A stretch of 64,000 bases of DNA. Origin: Marinibactrum halimedae (lineage in GTDB: Bacteria; Pseudomonadota; Gammaproteobacteria; Pseudomonadales; Cellvibrionaceae). The translations under genes and the position numbers were made by a program. The stretch lies in the NCBI RefSeq assembly GCF_021234875.1, contig NZ_JAJQVM010000002.1, positions 186,001-250,000 on the forward strand, read 5' to 3'. Positions within the stretch are counted from its first letter, which is position 1; each line of letters starts with the position of its first letter. Below, piece after piece: positions 16,247 through 25,350 of this stretch. The notes under the pieces are model-generated. The model did no database searches. It saw nothing but the letters and a program-made list of their open reading frames with translations, and was not told where the DNA came from.

Positions 16247-17572
16247 ATGAAAGTAACAGTATTTGGTACTGGGTATGTAGGGCTAGTAACGGGCGCCTGT
16301 TTGGCAGAAGTGGGTCACCACGTCGTGTGTGTGGATGTGGATGCCGATAAGGTTGCTCGTCTAAAAAATGGACAAATCCCGATTTACGAACCTGGTTTGG
16401 ACGGTATCGTAATCAGCAATTACGAAGAAGGGCGCCTTGAGTTTACGACGGATGCTAAGCATGCCGTTGCACATGGGACCATGCAGTTTATTGCCGTTGG
16501 TACGCCACCGGATGAAGATGGTTCTGCAGACCTCCAATATGTACTTGCTGTTGCCAGTACGATTGCGGAATACATGGATGACACAAAAATCGTTGTGACA
16601 AAATCCACAGTACCAGTCGGCACGGCAGATCGTGTGAGATCCGCCATGATGACCGGCCTGAAGGCACGAAGTACAGACCTCACCTACCACGTTGCTTCTA
16701 ACCCCGAATTCCTCAAAGAAGGTGCTGCGGTGGCGGATTTTATGAAGCCAGATCGTATTGTGGTGGGCACCGACTCCAAAGACGTTGAAGACGCCATGCG
16801 TGAGCTTTACGCTGCCTTTAACCGCAATCATGACCGTATGTTGTTTATGGATGTGCGTTCCGCAGAACTAACGAAGTATGCAGCGAATGCCATGCTGGCA
16901 ACAAAGATCAGTTTCATCAATGAAGTGGCCAATATTGCGGAGTACGTTGGGGCAGACATTGAGCGAGTTCGACAAGGTATCGGTTCAGACCCCCGTATTG
17001 GTTATAAGTTTATTTACCCCGGTTGTGGTTACGGTGGATCATGCTTTCCTAAAGATGTGAAGGCGCTGGCGTCCACCGCACGCCAAGTGGGTTATGAGGC
17101 GAAGTTACTGGATGCGGTGGAATTAGTGAATGAGCACCAAAAAACCCGCTTGTTTGATAAATTGCATACCTACTTTAATCAAGATTTGGCAGGTAAAACC
17201 ATTGCTTTATGGGGGCTAGCTTTCAAGCCTAATACGGATGACATGCGTGAAGCATCAAGTCGTGTGTTTATAGAGGCATTATGGGAAGCCGGTGCTTCAG
17301 TGAAAGCATACGACCCAGAAGCCATGAATGAAACTCAGCGTATTTACGGCCAGCGCCCTGATTTACAATTAATGGGAACAAAAGAGGCATGTTTAATTGA
17401 TGCTGACGCATTAGTAGTTTGTACCGAATGGAAGGCTTTTTGGGCACCCGATTTTAACTTAGTGAAAGAGTCTTTAAAAACGCCACTTATTGTGGATGGC
17501 CGAAATATTTATAACCCTCACCAGTTGGAGGATTTGGGCATCGATTATATCGGGATTGGTCGATCCAATTAA
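16247..17572 (+). CDS. ugd: UDP-glucose 6-dehydrogenase
   Basis: 441 residues, the normal family length. It oxidises UDP-glucose to UDP-glucuronate with two NAD+, supplying acidic sugar for exopolysaccharide or lipid A. The NAD site GTGYVG is at residues 7-12 ([19 protein letters not shown]), TKSTVPVGT is the central motif, and the catalytic cysteine is Cys266 in [12 protein letters not shown]. The C-terminal UDP-binding half has [16 protein letters not shown] and ends [11 protein letters not shown] 16247 was chosen because the Rossmann motif starts immediately. A long leader with a terminator-like dyad suggests control at the RNA or operator level. Functionally it connects with galU and the phosphomannomutase at 26092-28304, although these are not in one operon. 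Confidence 0.96.
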   Translation: MKVTVFGTGYVGLVTGACLAEVGHHVVCVDVDADKVARLKNGQIPIYEPGLDGIVISNYEEGRLEFTTDAKHAVAHGTMQFIAVGTPPDEDGSADLQYVLAVASTIAEYMDDTKIVVTKSTVPVGTADRVRSAMMTGLKARSTDLTYHVASNPEFLKEGAAVADFMKPDRIVVGTDSKDVEDAMRELYAAFNRNHDRMLFMDVRSAELTKYAANAMLATKISFINEVANIAEYVGADIERVRQGIGSDPRIGYKFIYPGCGYGGSCFPKDVKALASTARQVGYEAKLLDAVELVNEHQKTRLFDKLHTYFNQDLAGKTIALWGLAFKPNTDDMREASSRVFIEALWEAGASVKAYDPEAMNETQRIYGQRPDLQLMGTKEACLIDADALVVCTEWKAFWAPDFNLVKESLKTPLIVDGRNIYNPHQLEDLGIDYIGIGRSN

Positions 17573-17860
17573 CACAGTGTTATTTCTAGCTTGGTGTTGC
17601 TTGCTATTGACTAGAAATATTCAGTGGCACTTTGAAAGTAGCGCTTTCAAGTGCACTCATTATCAATTCAATAAAGTAGACAGTGCCAGGCTAACGGCGT
17701 AGTGTGGCACAACTTTCGATTCGACCAGCACTTGGTGCTGGTCGAGCGTTCTATTGGCGGCTAGAATGACGCCCTTCTCAAGCGAAGTGTATTGGCTAAG
17801 ATAAACCGCCAGGCCACGTTGCAGTACATCACCTCCATATCAAGACAGAAGATTCGCCGA

Positions 17861-19213
17861 GTGAACAATCAGCCTGCCTTAATCCGTCGATCCGTGCTTT
17901 CCCTATCTGCCTTATACATTTTTCGCATGTTAGGGCTGTTTATGGTTTTGCCTATTCTCATGGTCTTGGGGGAAGATTACGCAGAGGCAACACCTTTTTT
18001 ACTGGGTATCGCACTGGGCGCATATGGCTTAACCCAATCGTTATTTCAGCTACCGATGGGAATGCTTTCGGATAAGCTAGGCCGTAAGCCGATTATTATC
18101 GTCGGCCTTATTTTATTTGCTCTAGGCAGTATTGTTGCAGCATTAGCAGAGTCTGTTTGGGGGCTTATTCTTGGGCGTGCGCTACAAGGAGCGGGGGCAA
18201 TTGCGGCGGCGACCATGGCTCTACTTACCGATCTGACGCCTGATGAACACCGTACGAAAGCCATGGCCGCTATAGGGGTTTCTATTGGAATTGCTTTTGC
18301 TGTGGCACTGGTATTAGGGCCCGTTATTTCAGGTTTTGCGGGATTGTCGGGGGTATTTTGGTTTACCTCTATTTTGGCGATGGTGGGTTTGTTTATTGTT
18401 GTTGTTTTAGTACCGTCGCCCGATTCGACTTTTGCCAGCCGCGATACTATTCCTACCTCTACGTTGTTGACGACAGTATTGAGTAATGCGGAACTCCATC
18501 GTTTGAACTTTGGTGTTTTTGCACTGCACTGTTTGCTCACGGTAATGTTTGTAGCAATTCCTGGCTTACTACTTGACGGGCTAGATATTGACGTTAAGCA
18601 TCATTGGTGGGTGTATTTACCTATGCTGGCGTCAGCATTTATTGTTATGGTGCCGTTAGTCATCATTGCGGAAAAACAGCGTAAGATAAAAGGCGTATTT
18701 TTAGGTGCAGTTGCAACCGTCGTCGCTGCTCAGCCTCTATTGGGTTGGAGTTTCAGTCTACCTTGGATTGCCGTTGCCGTTTTATGGGTGTTTTTTGTGG
18801 CCTTTAATGTCTTAGAGGCAACATTGCCCTCCTTAATGAGTAAATTGGCACCGATAGGCACCAAAGGTACAGCTTCAGGTGTTTATTCCACTTGTCAGTT
18901 TTTGGGGGCATTTGCCGGTGGTGTCGTAGGTGGATACTTGCAACAATCTTTCGGCCCGATGGGAGTATTTACCTTTAGTGCCATCATTGGAGGGCTATGG
19001 TTAGTCGTTGCCCTACCGATGCGCCCACCCAAGTTTTTAAGCAGTATATTGGTTGCTTTAGGCGACAAAAATTTTGCAGATATTGAGCCTGAACTGAGAA
19101 AGTTAGATGGTGTACACGATGTACTATTGAGTACCGAAGAGGCGACAGCGTATTTGAAAGTAGACTCAAAAGTTTTTAATCGAAATAGCTTGCAAACGTT
19201 AGGGCTTCGTTAA
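17861..19213 (+). CDS. yajR: YajR-type MFS transporter with C-terminal YAM domain
   Basis: About 450 residues from GTG 17861; a TTG at 17792 is also in frame, but the later start gives an N-terminus matching the family (about 22 residues before RMLGLFMVLP). Twelve hydrophobic segments follow. Motif A is present as GMLSDKLGRKPIII and the second conserved stretch as GRALQGAGAIAAATMALLSDLTP-like sequence (ALLTDLTPDEHRTKAMA). The C-terminal 65 residues (FADIEPELRKLDGVHDVLLS, AYLKVDSKVFNR) are the ferredoxin-like YAM domain that distinguishes YajR from other MFS exporters. It is an inner-membrane proton-coupled exporter whose substrate is not established. It lies upstream of ssb in the same direction, as in many gammaproteobacteria. 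Confidence 0.9.
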   Translation: MNNQPALIRRSVLSLSALYIFRMLGLFMVLPILMVLGEDYAEATPFLLGIALGAYGLTQSLFQLPMGMLSDKLGRKPIIIVGLILFALGSIVAALAESVWGLILGRALQGAGAIAAATMALLTDLTPDEHRTKAMAAIGVSIGIAFAVALVLGPVISGFAGLSGVFWFTSILAMVGLFIVVVLVPSPDSTFASRDTIPTSTLLTTVLSNAELHRLNFGVFALHCLLTVMFVAIPGLLLDGLDIDVKHHWWVYLPMLASAFIVMVPLVIIAEKQRKIKGVFLGAVATVVAAQPLLGWSFSLPWIAVAVLWVFFVAFNVLEATLPSLMSKLAPIGTKGTASGVYSTCQFLGAFAGGVVGGYLQQSFGPMGVFTFSAIIGGLWLVVALPMRPPKFLSSILVALGDKNFADIEPELRKLDGVHDVLLSTEEATAYLKVDSKVFNRNSLQTLGLR

Positions 19214-19263
19214 TTATTTTGAGTGAAAGCATGTGGCCGCAAGGCCTTTGTTCGAATGGTTAT

Positions 19264-19279
19264 TTGTATTGTGAAACAG
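19264..19279 (+). promoter_or_regulatory. Possible LexA-like box upstream of ssb
   Basis: TTGT-N8-ACAG, one mismatch from CTGT-N8-ACAG, ends 23 bases before the ssb start codon. The spacer is not strongly AT-alternating, so the match is weak. SOS control of ssb promoters is known in gammaproteobacteria, which is why it is listed. Confidence 0.28.
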
Positions 19280-19302
19280 AGTAAATTGATTAGGAGAAGG
19301 TT

Positions 19303-19980
19303 ATGGCACGTGGTATCAACAAAGTGATTTTGGTCGGTAATTGCGGCCAAGACCCAGAAACTCGATACATGCCCAGTGGCGGTGCCGTGACAAACATCAG
19401 TATTGCGACCAGTGAATCCTGGAAAGATAAGCAAACAGGGCAACCGCAAGAGCGCACAGAATGGCATCGCGTGGTGTTTTTTAACCGCTTGGCGGAAATT
19501 GCTGGTGAGTATTTGCGTAAAGGATCGCAGGTTTATATTGAAGGATCATTAAGAACGCGAAAGTGGCAGGACCAGGGCGGTCAAGATCGTTATACGACTG
19601 AGATTGTGGCAAATGAAATGCAGATGTTAGGTGGCCGACAAGACGCCGGTTTCAGCCAAGGTGGGGGGCAGTCGTCATACGGTAGTGCGCCTACACAGAA
19701 TAATCAGTTTGGTGGAAACCCTGGGCAAATGGGTGGGCAACAAGCAGGCTATGCTCAGCAACCTCCAGCACAACCATCTCCAGCACAACAAGCCCCGATG
19801 CAGCAACCTCCTGTTCAGCAGCCTCCGGCAACGCAACAAGGAGGCTATCAGCAAGCTCCTGGGCAAAATGCGCCTCAACAGCAACCTCCCCAGCAGCCAC
19901 AACAACAGCCACCAACGCAAAGTGGAACGCCACAGCAGTCTCCTGGTTTTGATGCGTTTGATGACGACATACCGTTTTAG
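19303..19980 (+). CDS. ssb: Single-stranded DNA-binding protein
   Basis: 225 residues. The N-terminal OB fold (residues 1-110) is canonical: [77 protein letters not shown] Gln/Pro/Gly-rich disordered linker of about 100 residues follows, longer than the 60 or so of E. coli SSB, and the protein ends in the acidic tip DDDIPF that recruits replication and repair partners. AGGAGAAGG precedes ATG 19303. The linker is low-complexity in Gln and Pro and is likely to vary in length between strains. It is essential in replication, recombination and repair; a LexA-like box lies upstream, and a strong terminator follows. Confidence 0.97.
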   Translation: MARGINKVILVGNCGQDPETRYMPSGGAVTNISIATSESWKDKQTGQPQERTEWHRVVFFNRLAEIAGEYLRKGSQVYIEGSLRTRKWQDQGGQDRYTTEIVANEMQMLGGRQDAGFSQGGGQSSYGSAPTQNNQFGGNPGQMGGQQAGYAQQPPAQPSPAQQAPMQQPPVQQPPATQQGGYQQAPGQNAPQQQPPQQPQQQPPTQSGTPQQSPGFDAFDDDIPF

Positions 19981-20040
19981 ACTTTGCCTAAACTGCTTTT
20001 AGAGAGTGTCTGACCTATACGGCTTTGACCAAACAAAATA

Positions 20041-20070
20041 AAACCTCGTTACCAATACGAGGTTTTTTTA
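20041..20070 (+). terminator. Intrinsic terminator after ssb
   Basis: Stem AAACCTCGT / ACGAGGTTT (20041-20049, 20057-20065), loop TACCAAT, followed by TTTTA. It lies 61 bases after the ssb stop. Confidence 0.9.
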
Positions 20071-20237
20071 TTCGAATTGAATGCTCGTTCAGCACCAATC
20101 CATTTTTTGCTTCTAAACTGCTTACTTTCTTCGCTCGATATACCTTGTAGTATTGAGGTTCGTTGTGGTTTTTTGTAGCGTGATACAGAATCCAATGCGT
20201 CTTTGGTGGCTCAGTTTTTCTTAGAGGGTGTCATTTC

Positions 20238-21110
20238 TTGGCTTTTACAATCATCCTGACCGATAGCACTAATCCGATTGGCCAGGCATTACTCAATCAA
20301 TTTGAACAGAACTCTTTTCGTGTCATTTTGCCTGCGGAAAAGTCCGTAAATTGGCAAGATGCTCAAAGTGTTGATGAGTATTTTACTGAACACATGCCAG
20401 ACCTTGTGGTGAACACATTGGGGTGGAGTGATACTGGGGTTGGTGTAAGCGAGGCGAAGTTGCTGGAGCCGGCACTGAATATTGCGGACGTGTGCCGGCG
20501 GATCGATGCGGTGCCCATTCAGCTTTCCAGTTATCGTGTTTTTGGTGGAGAAAAGTCAGGATATATCGAGACAGACATTACTGACCCACGAGATAGCGTG
20601 GGAGAATTGTTTTTGGATGTTGAGCGAGCGTATGCTGAACTCCCAAAGCACATTATTTTGCGCCTCAGTTGGGTAATGGGTTGGCAGGGAGAAAACTTAC
20701 TGACTCGATTGCTTAGACCTCTGACAGGCCATGGACAGGCACGTATCAATGCAGAGTGGCGAGGCGCACCCATTACTCATAGTGATATTGCCAGGGTGAT
20801 CATTGCGATTATTAAGCAAGTTCAATACGGCTCTGAAAACTGGGGAATCTTTCATTACGGCTCAAGTGATGTCTGCACAGAAGATGAGTTTGCCAGGGAA
20901 GTTTGTGCTCGGTTAATGGATCGAGATTTACTCAATGGTGACCTGGTGCATGTGGATAGAGCCGAATCAGATCCGGTCAGTGCGGCTGTGGGCTATCGCC
21001 GGATAATGGATTGCTTTGGAGTTCAACCTCGCACATGGCACCAAGGGTTGGGGAATATGATCAGTACTTGGCTTGCGGAAAACACGCAGAATCAAGGTGT
21101 CGCTTCTTAA
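20238..21110 (+). CDS. RmlD-like sugar-nucleotide reductase family protein
   Basis: 290 residues, TTG start at 20238 with GAGGGTG about 7 bases upstream. It has the layout of dTDP-4-dehydrorhamnose reductase (RmlD_sub_bind): a Rossmann N-terminus (ILTDSTNPIGQALLNQF), PDLVVNTLGWSD, the SSYRVFGGEKSGYIETD segment (RmlD has SSDYVFDG-like), LRLSWVMGW and a C-terminal domain with IFHYGSSDVCTEDEFAREV. The expected catalytic YxxxK is not evident: the corresponding stretch reads GELFLDVERAYAEL. The glycine-rich loop is also degenerate (TDSTNPIG rather than GxxGxxG). It may therefore bind a nucleotide sugar or cofactor without reducing it, or act as a regulator. No rhamnose genes are nearby. Confidence 0.7.
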   Translation: MAFTIILTDSTNPIGQALLNQFEQNSFRVILPAEKSVNWQDAQSVDEYFTEHMPDLVVNTLGWSDTGVGVSEAKLLEPALNIADVCRRIDAVPIQLSSYRVFGGEKSGYIETDITDPRDSVGELFLDVERAYAELPKHIILRLSWVMGWQGENLLTRLLRPLTGHGQARINAEWRGAPITHSDIARVIIAIIKQVQYGSENWGIFHYGSSDVCTEDEFAREVCARLMDRDLLNGDLVHVDRAESDPVSAAVGYRRIMDCFGVQPRTWHQGLGNMISTWLAENTQNQGVAS

Positions 21111-21128
21111 CGGCTAATGCCGTTTTCT
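21109..21128 (+). terminator. Hairpin at the end of the RmlD-like gene
   Basis: AACGGC / GCCGTT stem with TAAT loop, overlapping the stop codon and followed by TTCTTG. Small but well formed. Confidence 0.5.
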
Positions 21129-21151
21129 TGCTGTATGCCATCTCATTTACA

Positions 21152-21742
21152 TCATTTCACACTGTAGTTTCGGGCTTCCATGCAGGCACTGAATACTCGA
21201 TTGTAATGAATGAGTTGTTCTTTGTAGAGTTTGTTCTCTTCGGCTTGTTGGGCGGCTTTGTGGTGTGCCTGTGCTTTGGCGACGTTGACATTGTCTTTGT
21301 GCCCCTGGGCTTCACTGGTTGCCCCGATTAATGTGCCTATTCCTGCACCGGCAATAGCACCCTCAAACGTTTGATTATGACTATGCCTACCGTGACGATA
21401 TTCCATTTGTGAGCCAATAGCTGCACCGATGACTGCGCCAATGATGGTGCCTGCAATGGTATTACCTTTATTTGGGTTGTCTGCAATAGCCACTTTTACA
21501 GGGCCGGATTTCGGCTTTTTCAATGCAAGTGGGTCAATATCGCTGTTCTTTTTGGCCCATTGATAACAATCGTATCGATCTTTTTCCAGTTGCTCGGGTG
21601 ACTGTCCTTCCGATGGGTAAATGAATAGTCGTGTATAGGCCTTGTTGGGGCTGGCTTCTGCGCTTGTAGTCGATACGACAGAGAGGAAAAGTATGGGCAA
21701 GATACTTAACAAGTAGAAGACTTTTGGGTTGTATCGACGCAT
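21152..21742 (-). CDS. Glycine-zipper envelope protein
   Basis: About 196 residues from ATG 21742, which has AAGGAG 6 bases upstream; an in-frame ATG at 21763 gives seven more residues. A signal peptide (FYLLSILPILFLSVVSTTSAEA) is followed by a short module YPSEGQSPEQLEKDRYDCYQWAKKN (split here from its C-terminal continuation), then a glycine-zipper membrane segment (NTIAGTIIGAVIGAAIGSQ, GAIAGAGIGTLIGA) of the kind found in SlyB/YMGG proteins, and a C-terminal YNRVFSACMEARNYSVK. The YP..GQ..EQ..D.Y.C..WA and ACMEARNY parts match the neighbouring protein at 21820. Probably an outer-membrane or periplasmic protein; the role is unknown. Confidence 0.78.
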   Translation of the reverse strand: MRRYNPKVFYLLSILPILFLSVVSTTSAEASPNKAYTRLFIYPSEGQSPEQLEKDRYDCYQWAKKNSDIDPLALKKPKSGPVKVAIADNPNKGNTIAGTIIGAVIGAAIGSQMEYRHGRHSHNQTFEGAIAGAGIGTLIGATSEAQGHKDNVNVAKAQAHHKAAQQAEENKLYKEQLIHYNRVFSACMEARNYSVK

Positions 21743-21819
21743 GTTTCTCTCCTTGCTCTTCATATGATTTGTGTATTTTTCAATGAAGCGCTTCCAACAC
21801 TCTATATGAATAATTTAGG

Positions 21820-22785
21820 TTACTTAGTGGTGTAACCCCTTCCCTCTAAGCAGGCTGCCATTGCTCGATGGTAGTTACCTCGCTCATTTCTTGGCGAATT
21901 GGATTCGCTTGGATCAAAGCCGGTTTGCTCAAAAGCCCAGCGATGGCACTGGTATCGATCAAACTCTGTTTGTTCTTCATCCTGGCCTTTAGCGGGATAG
22001 ATCACCAAGTCGTTGCCTTCGTAGTCCTCCTCATCATAATCGTCATAGTCATCTTCATCAGAAAAGTAGCGGTCGCCATCATCGGGAGATTCCACGACAA
22101 CATACTCTGTACCGTCTTTGCGATAATAAGTGTCATTAACGTGGTAATACACGGCTGAGCCAATGGCAAGTGTCACGAAGCCTGCTGGTAAGTAGCCCAC
22201 TCTTGCACCAATGGGAGCGGATACCACAAAGTAACTGCTGCCTCTGGAGCGATAAAACATGCCGCTATGGTAAAAGTAGGAATGACCGTGGTAGCGAATA
22301 CGCCGATAGCCTGTGGGTAAATAAGAAATGGTGTATCCGTGGGGGTGGTAATGGTGGGTATAAAAGCGATTATATCGGCGGTGGTGTCGATTATAGTGCT
22401 GAGCTGCGGTATAGGCACTGTATCGGCGGTAATTGTTATAGTGGCGTGTAATTGGGCGATTGATACGACGATGAGCTCGATTGTTAGAGTTATTAATGGC
22501 GCGACGCTGAACGATTCTTCCATAATCGTTGCGAGAGTTAACACGGCGTACACGGTTGGTGTGCCGAGCCGTATTCGATGCCCTGCCGGCCTCTCGACGA
22601 TGACGTTCAGCCCGGTTTGACGAGCGGCTCTCTTGTCGCTGAACCTCTTGAATTGTTCTTTGGTGTTTGCGATCACCGAGGTCGCCAAAATTAATAGAAG
22701 CTTGCACTGATGCAGATACGAGACATGCCGATATCAATGCTGCGATTGCTGATATGGTCGTGAAATACGTGACAGAACCGTTCAT
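21820..22785 (-). CDS. DUF6515-like exported protein
   Basis: 321 residues with a signal peptide (IAALISACLVSASVQA). Residues about 40-145 are extremely rich in Arg, His, Asn and Tyr and probably disordered. The central part (YLPTGYRRIRYHGHSYFYHSGMFYR, split repeat with YLPAGFVTLAIGSAVYYHVNDTYYRKDG) has two YLP-G-..Y-YH-..YYR units, typical of the DUF6515 family. An acidic stretch (DEDDYDDYDEEDYEG) leads to a C-terminal module YPAKGQDEEQTEFDRYQCHRW ... CLEGRGYTTK that is shared with the glycine-zipper protein encoded next. The abundance of basic residues and His suggests binding to nucleic acid, polysaccharide or metal in the envelope, but this is a guess. Confidence 0.75.
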   Translation of the reverse strand: MNGSVTYFTTISAIAALISACLVSASVQASINFGDLGDRKHQRTIQEVQRQESRSSNRAERHRREAGRASNTARHTNRVRRVNSRNDYGRIVQRRAINNSNNRAHRRINRPITRHYNNYRRYSAYTAAQHYNRHHRRYNRFYTHHYHPHGYTISYLPTGYRRIRYHGHSYFYHSGMFYRSRGSSYFVVSAPIGARVGYLPAGFVTLAIGSAVYYHVNDTYYRKDGTEYVVVESPDDGDRYFSDEDDYDDYDEEDYEGNDLVIYPAKGQDEEQTEFDRYQCHRWAFEQTGFDPSESNSPRNERGNYHRAMAACLEGRGYTTK

Positions 22786-23133
22786 TGTATGGCCTCCGTT
22801 CTATTTTATGCATATGCCGCTAATATCGCCTGATGTAGATTCACTGAAATTAAGTGTAAGAACGGCGTAATTCGTTTTGGTGATAGAAAGTGTTTTTTAG
22901 TGTATGCATGTCAACTGAATAGAACCTGAGCGTTAAATGTACGAGATAAAGGTGCTCTTGAGAAAGGCCGATGTTTTCTGGGTTTGAATTGGAGGGATGC
23001 CAGCTATTGAGAAAAGGGGAGATATCCAAGCACTCCACTTGTAAAGCAGAGTACTTGGAAAGATAGTACGAGGAGAAATTACTCGGAAAAGGAAACTCAG
23101 AAATAATGATGTAAAGAGCTTAAGGCTTACATA
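22786..23133. other. Intergenic region, no recognised element
   Basis: 348 bases between the start of the DUF6515-like gene and the end of fabB, both on the minus strand. It must hold the promoter of the former. Only a short imperfect dyad (GTACT ... AGTAC at 23051-23069) was seen; the small frames here have no ribosome-binding sites or family features. Confidence 0.35.
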
Positions 23134-24348
23134 CTATTCATAGCGTTGAAAAACCAACGTGGCATTAGTGCCGCCAAAACCAAAGCTATTAGACATGGCT
23201 CGTTGAATGTCCACATCATCTTTACGCTCGGTGACAACCGGCATACCTTCGGCGCCCGCATCCAAATTTTCGATGTTGGCGGAGGCGCAGACAAATCGGT
23301 GCTTCATCATTAGTAGACTATAAATGGCTTCTTGTACGCCTGTGGCGCCCAACGAATGCCCGGTTAACGATTTGGTAGAGCTAATCAATGGGCTATTGGT
23401 GCCGAAGACTTCTCTCATAGCATTCAATTCTTGAATGTCTCCGGCAGGGGTAGAAGTACCATGGGAATTGATATAGTCAATCTCTCCTTCGACCGTTGCC
23501 ATGGCTTGTCTCATGCAGCGCACCGCGCCTTCACCCGACGGTGCAACCATGTCGTAACCATCCGATGTGGCACCATAACCGACTAACTCAGCGTAAATGG
23601 TGGCACCACGTGCTTTGGCGTGCTCCAGCTCCTCAAGTACTAAACAGCCACCACCTCCGGCAATCACAAAGCCATCGCGATCAGCATCGTAGGCACGAGA
23701 GGCTTTTTCTGGCGTCTCGTTATATTTACTCGACAATGCACCCATGGCATCGAACAGGCAAGATTGACTCCAGTGCTCTTCTTCACCACCGCCAGCAAAG
23801 ACGATGTCTTGCTTACCCAATTGAATTAACTCCATAGCATTACCAACACAGTGAGCGCTGGTAGCGCAGGCAGAGGAGATTGAGTAGTTCACACCTTTGA
23901 TTTTGAAGGGAGTGGCCAGGCAAGCGGAAGTGGTACTGCTCATCGTCTGGGTAACACGATAGGGCCCGACGCGCTTGATTCCACGATCCCGTAGGACATC
24001 CGCAGATTCCACCAGGTTTTTTGATGATGCGCCACCGGAGCCCATAATGATTCCAGTGCGATCATTAGAGACTTGAGACTCTTCAAGACCAGCATCTTTG
24101 ATAGCTTGCTCCATTGAGAGATAGGCATAGGCGGCCGCTTCACCCATGAAACGCAGTGTTTTGCGATCAATGTGGTCTTTCAAGTCTAGATCGACGCTAC
24201 CGGAAATATGACTGCGAAAGCCCATTTCTTTGTAGGTCTCATTAAATCGAATACCGGAACGCCCCTCTTTGAGAGCGTCCAATACAGTGTCTAGATCGTT
24301 ACCCAAGCAAGAGACAATTCCCATACCGGTAACAACAACCCGTTTCAT
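23134..24348 (-). CDS. fabB: 3-oxoacyl-[acyl-carrier-protein] synthase I
   Basis: 404 residues from ATG 24348 (AGAGG 7 bases upstream; a TTG at 24354 is also in frame). It elongates acyl-ACP chains, including the cis-3-decenoyl-ACP made by FabA, and is needed for unsaturated fatty acids. The thiolase fold has catalytic Cys161 ([13 protein letters not shown]), His296 ([11 protein letters not shown]) and His331 ([12 protein letters not shown]), and the C-terminal [12 protein letters not shown] loop, all characteristic of KAS I. It lies 477 bases downstream of fabA on the same strand; a gap this long is unusual for the fabAB pair of other gammaproteobacteria and implies its own promoter. Confidence 0.96.
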   Translation of the reverse strand: MKRVVVTGMGIVSCLGNDLDTVLDALKEGRSGIRFNETYKEMGFRSHISGSVDLDLKDHIDRKTLRFMGEAAAYAYLSMEQAIKDAGLEESQVSNDRTGIIMGSGGASSKNLVESADVLRDRGIKRVGPYRVTQTMSSTTSACLATPFKIKGVNYSISSACATSAHCVGNAMELIQLGKQDIVFAGGGEEEHWSQSCLFDAMGALSSKYNETPEKASRAYDADRDGFVIAGGGGCLVLEELEHAKARGATIYAELVGYGATSDGYDMVAPSGEGAVRCMRQAMATVEGEIDYINSHGTSTPAGDIQELNAMREVFGTNSPLISSTKSLTGHSLGATGVQEAIYSLLMMKHRFVCASANIENLDAGAEGMPVVTERKDDVDIQRAMSNSFGFGGTNATLVFQRYE

Positions 24349-24825
24349 AAGCAACCTCTATTTATCAGTGCCCTCATATTGAGCACTTGTTTTGACTGAT
24401 TTCTGTGGTAGTGACACTTTTGGTTCGTGGCTCTGGTGTTTACAAAGCTATCACAGGGTTTAAGTATTATTATTTCAACCAATTGCGTACAATTTTTGTC
24501 TAATTCAATGCAGATGGGCGAATAATTCTCGACTTCATCGACAGGAGTCAGTCACGCAGCAAAATAAGCGCCTGCTTAACCAAGATGAGACATCGCTAAA
24601 GGGAAATTGTTGCATAGATTTGAAAGTTATGTGTGAAAGGCAAAAGAATTTTGGCCCAGAAGGAGCAAATGGTGTCCGACTTACCTAACAAACCTGTTGA
24701 AAATTGATGCTATAGGAAACTCAAGGGAGGGTATGCCTAGCCAGTAGTCGTTTACCGACCCTTGATATTACTATGCCTTATACCCGGCAAAAGTTACAGA
24801 TAACCAGGCTTTTATAAAGCAACAA
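24349..24825. other. Long spacer between fabA and fabB
   Basis: 477 bases with no ORF of note and no strong terminator after fabA. Probably contains the fabB promoter and 5' leader; I could not identify a FabR- or FadR-type operator in it by eye. Confidence 0.4.
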
Positions 24826-25350
24826 CTAGAAAGAGCTGGTGTCAGTAAAAAGACCAACACGTAAGTCTTTTGCGGTATAAATTTCTTTTCCGTCCACAGC
24901 AACGGAGCCGTCTGCAATTCCCATCACCAACTTTCTTTCGATAACACGCTTTAAGTGGATATGGTATGTCACTTTCTTTGCTGTAGGGAGAATTTGGCCG
25001 GTAAATTTGACTTCTCCGGAGCCAAGTGCCCTACCTCGCCCTGGGTTACCTTTCCAGCCCAGATAAAAGCCAACAAGTTGCCACATGGCATCTAAGCCTA
25101 AACAGCCAGGCATCACAGGGTCCCCAGGGAAGTGGCACTCAAAAAACCACAAGTCAGGGTGAACATCGAGTTCCGCAATAATTTCGCCTTTGTCGAATGC
25201 GCCGCCCTCGGTTGAGATATGAGTAATGCGATCCAGCATCAGCATATTCGGAATCGGCAATTTTGCATTGCCTGGCCCAAATAGCTTGCCATGCCCACAT
25301 TCGATGAGTTCGTCGCGCTCATAAGCGCTTTTCGGTACGAAAGCATTCAT
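24826..25350 (-). CDS. fabA: 3-hydroxydecanoyl-ACP dehydratase/isomerase
   Basis: 174 residues (E. coli FabA has 172). It dehydrates 3-hydroxydecanoyl-ACP and isomerises trans-2- to cis-3-decenoyl-ACP, the entry to unsaturated fatty acids. The hot-dog fold shows the active-site pair His73 in [17 protein letters not shown] and Asp87 in LGLDAMWQL. The C-terminus [14 protein letters not shown] is typical. ATG 25350 gives [19 protein letters not shown], matching the family's start. Found together with FabB, it shows that the organism uses the anaerobic unsaturated-fatty-acid route. Confidence 0.97.
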   Translation of the reverse strand: MNAFVPKSAYERDELIECGHGKLFGPGNAKLPIPNMLMLDRITHISTEGGAFDKGEIIAELDVHPDLWFFECHFPGDPVMPGCLGLDAMWQLVGFYLGWKGNPGRGRALGSGEVKFTGQILPTAKKVTYHIHLKRVIERKLVMGIADGSVAVDGKEIYTAKDLRVGLFTDTSSF

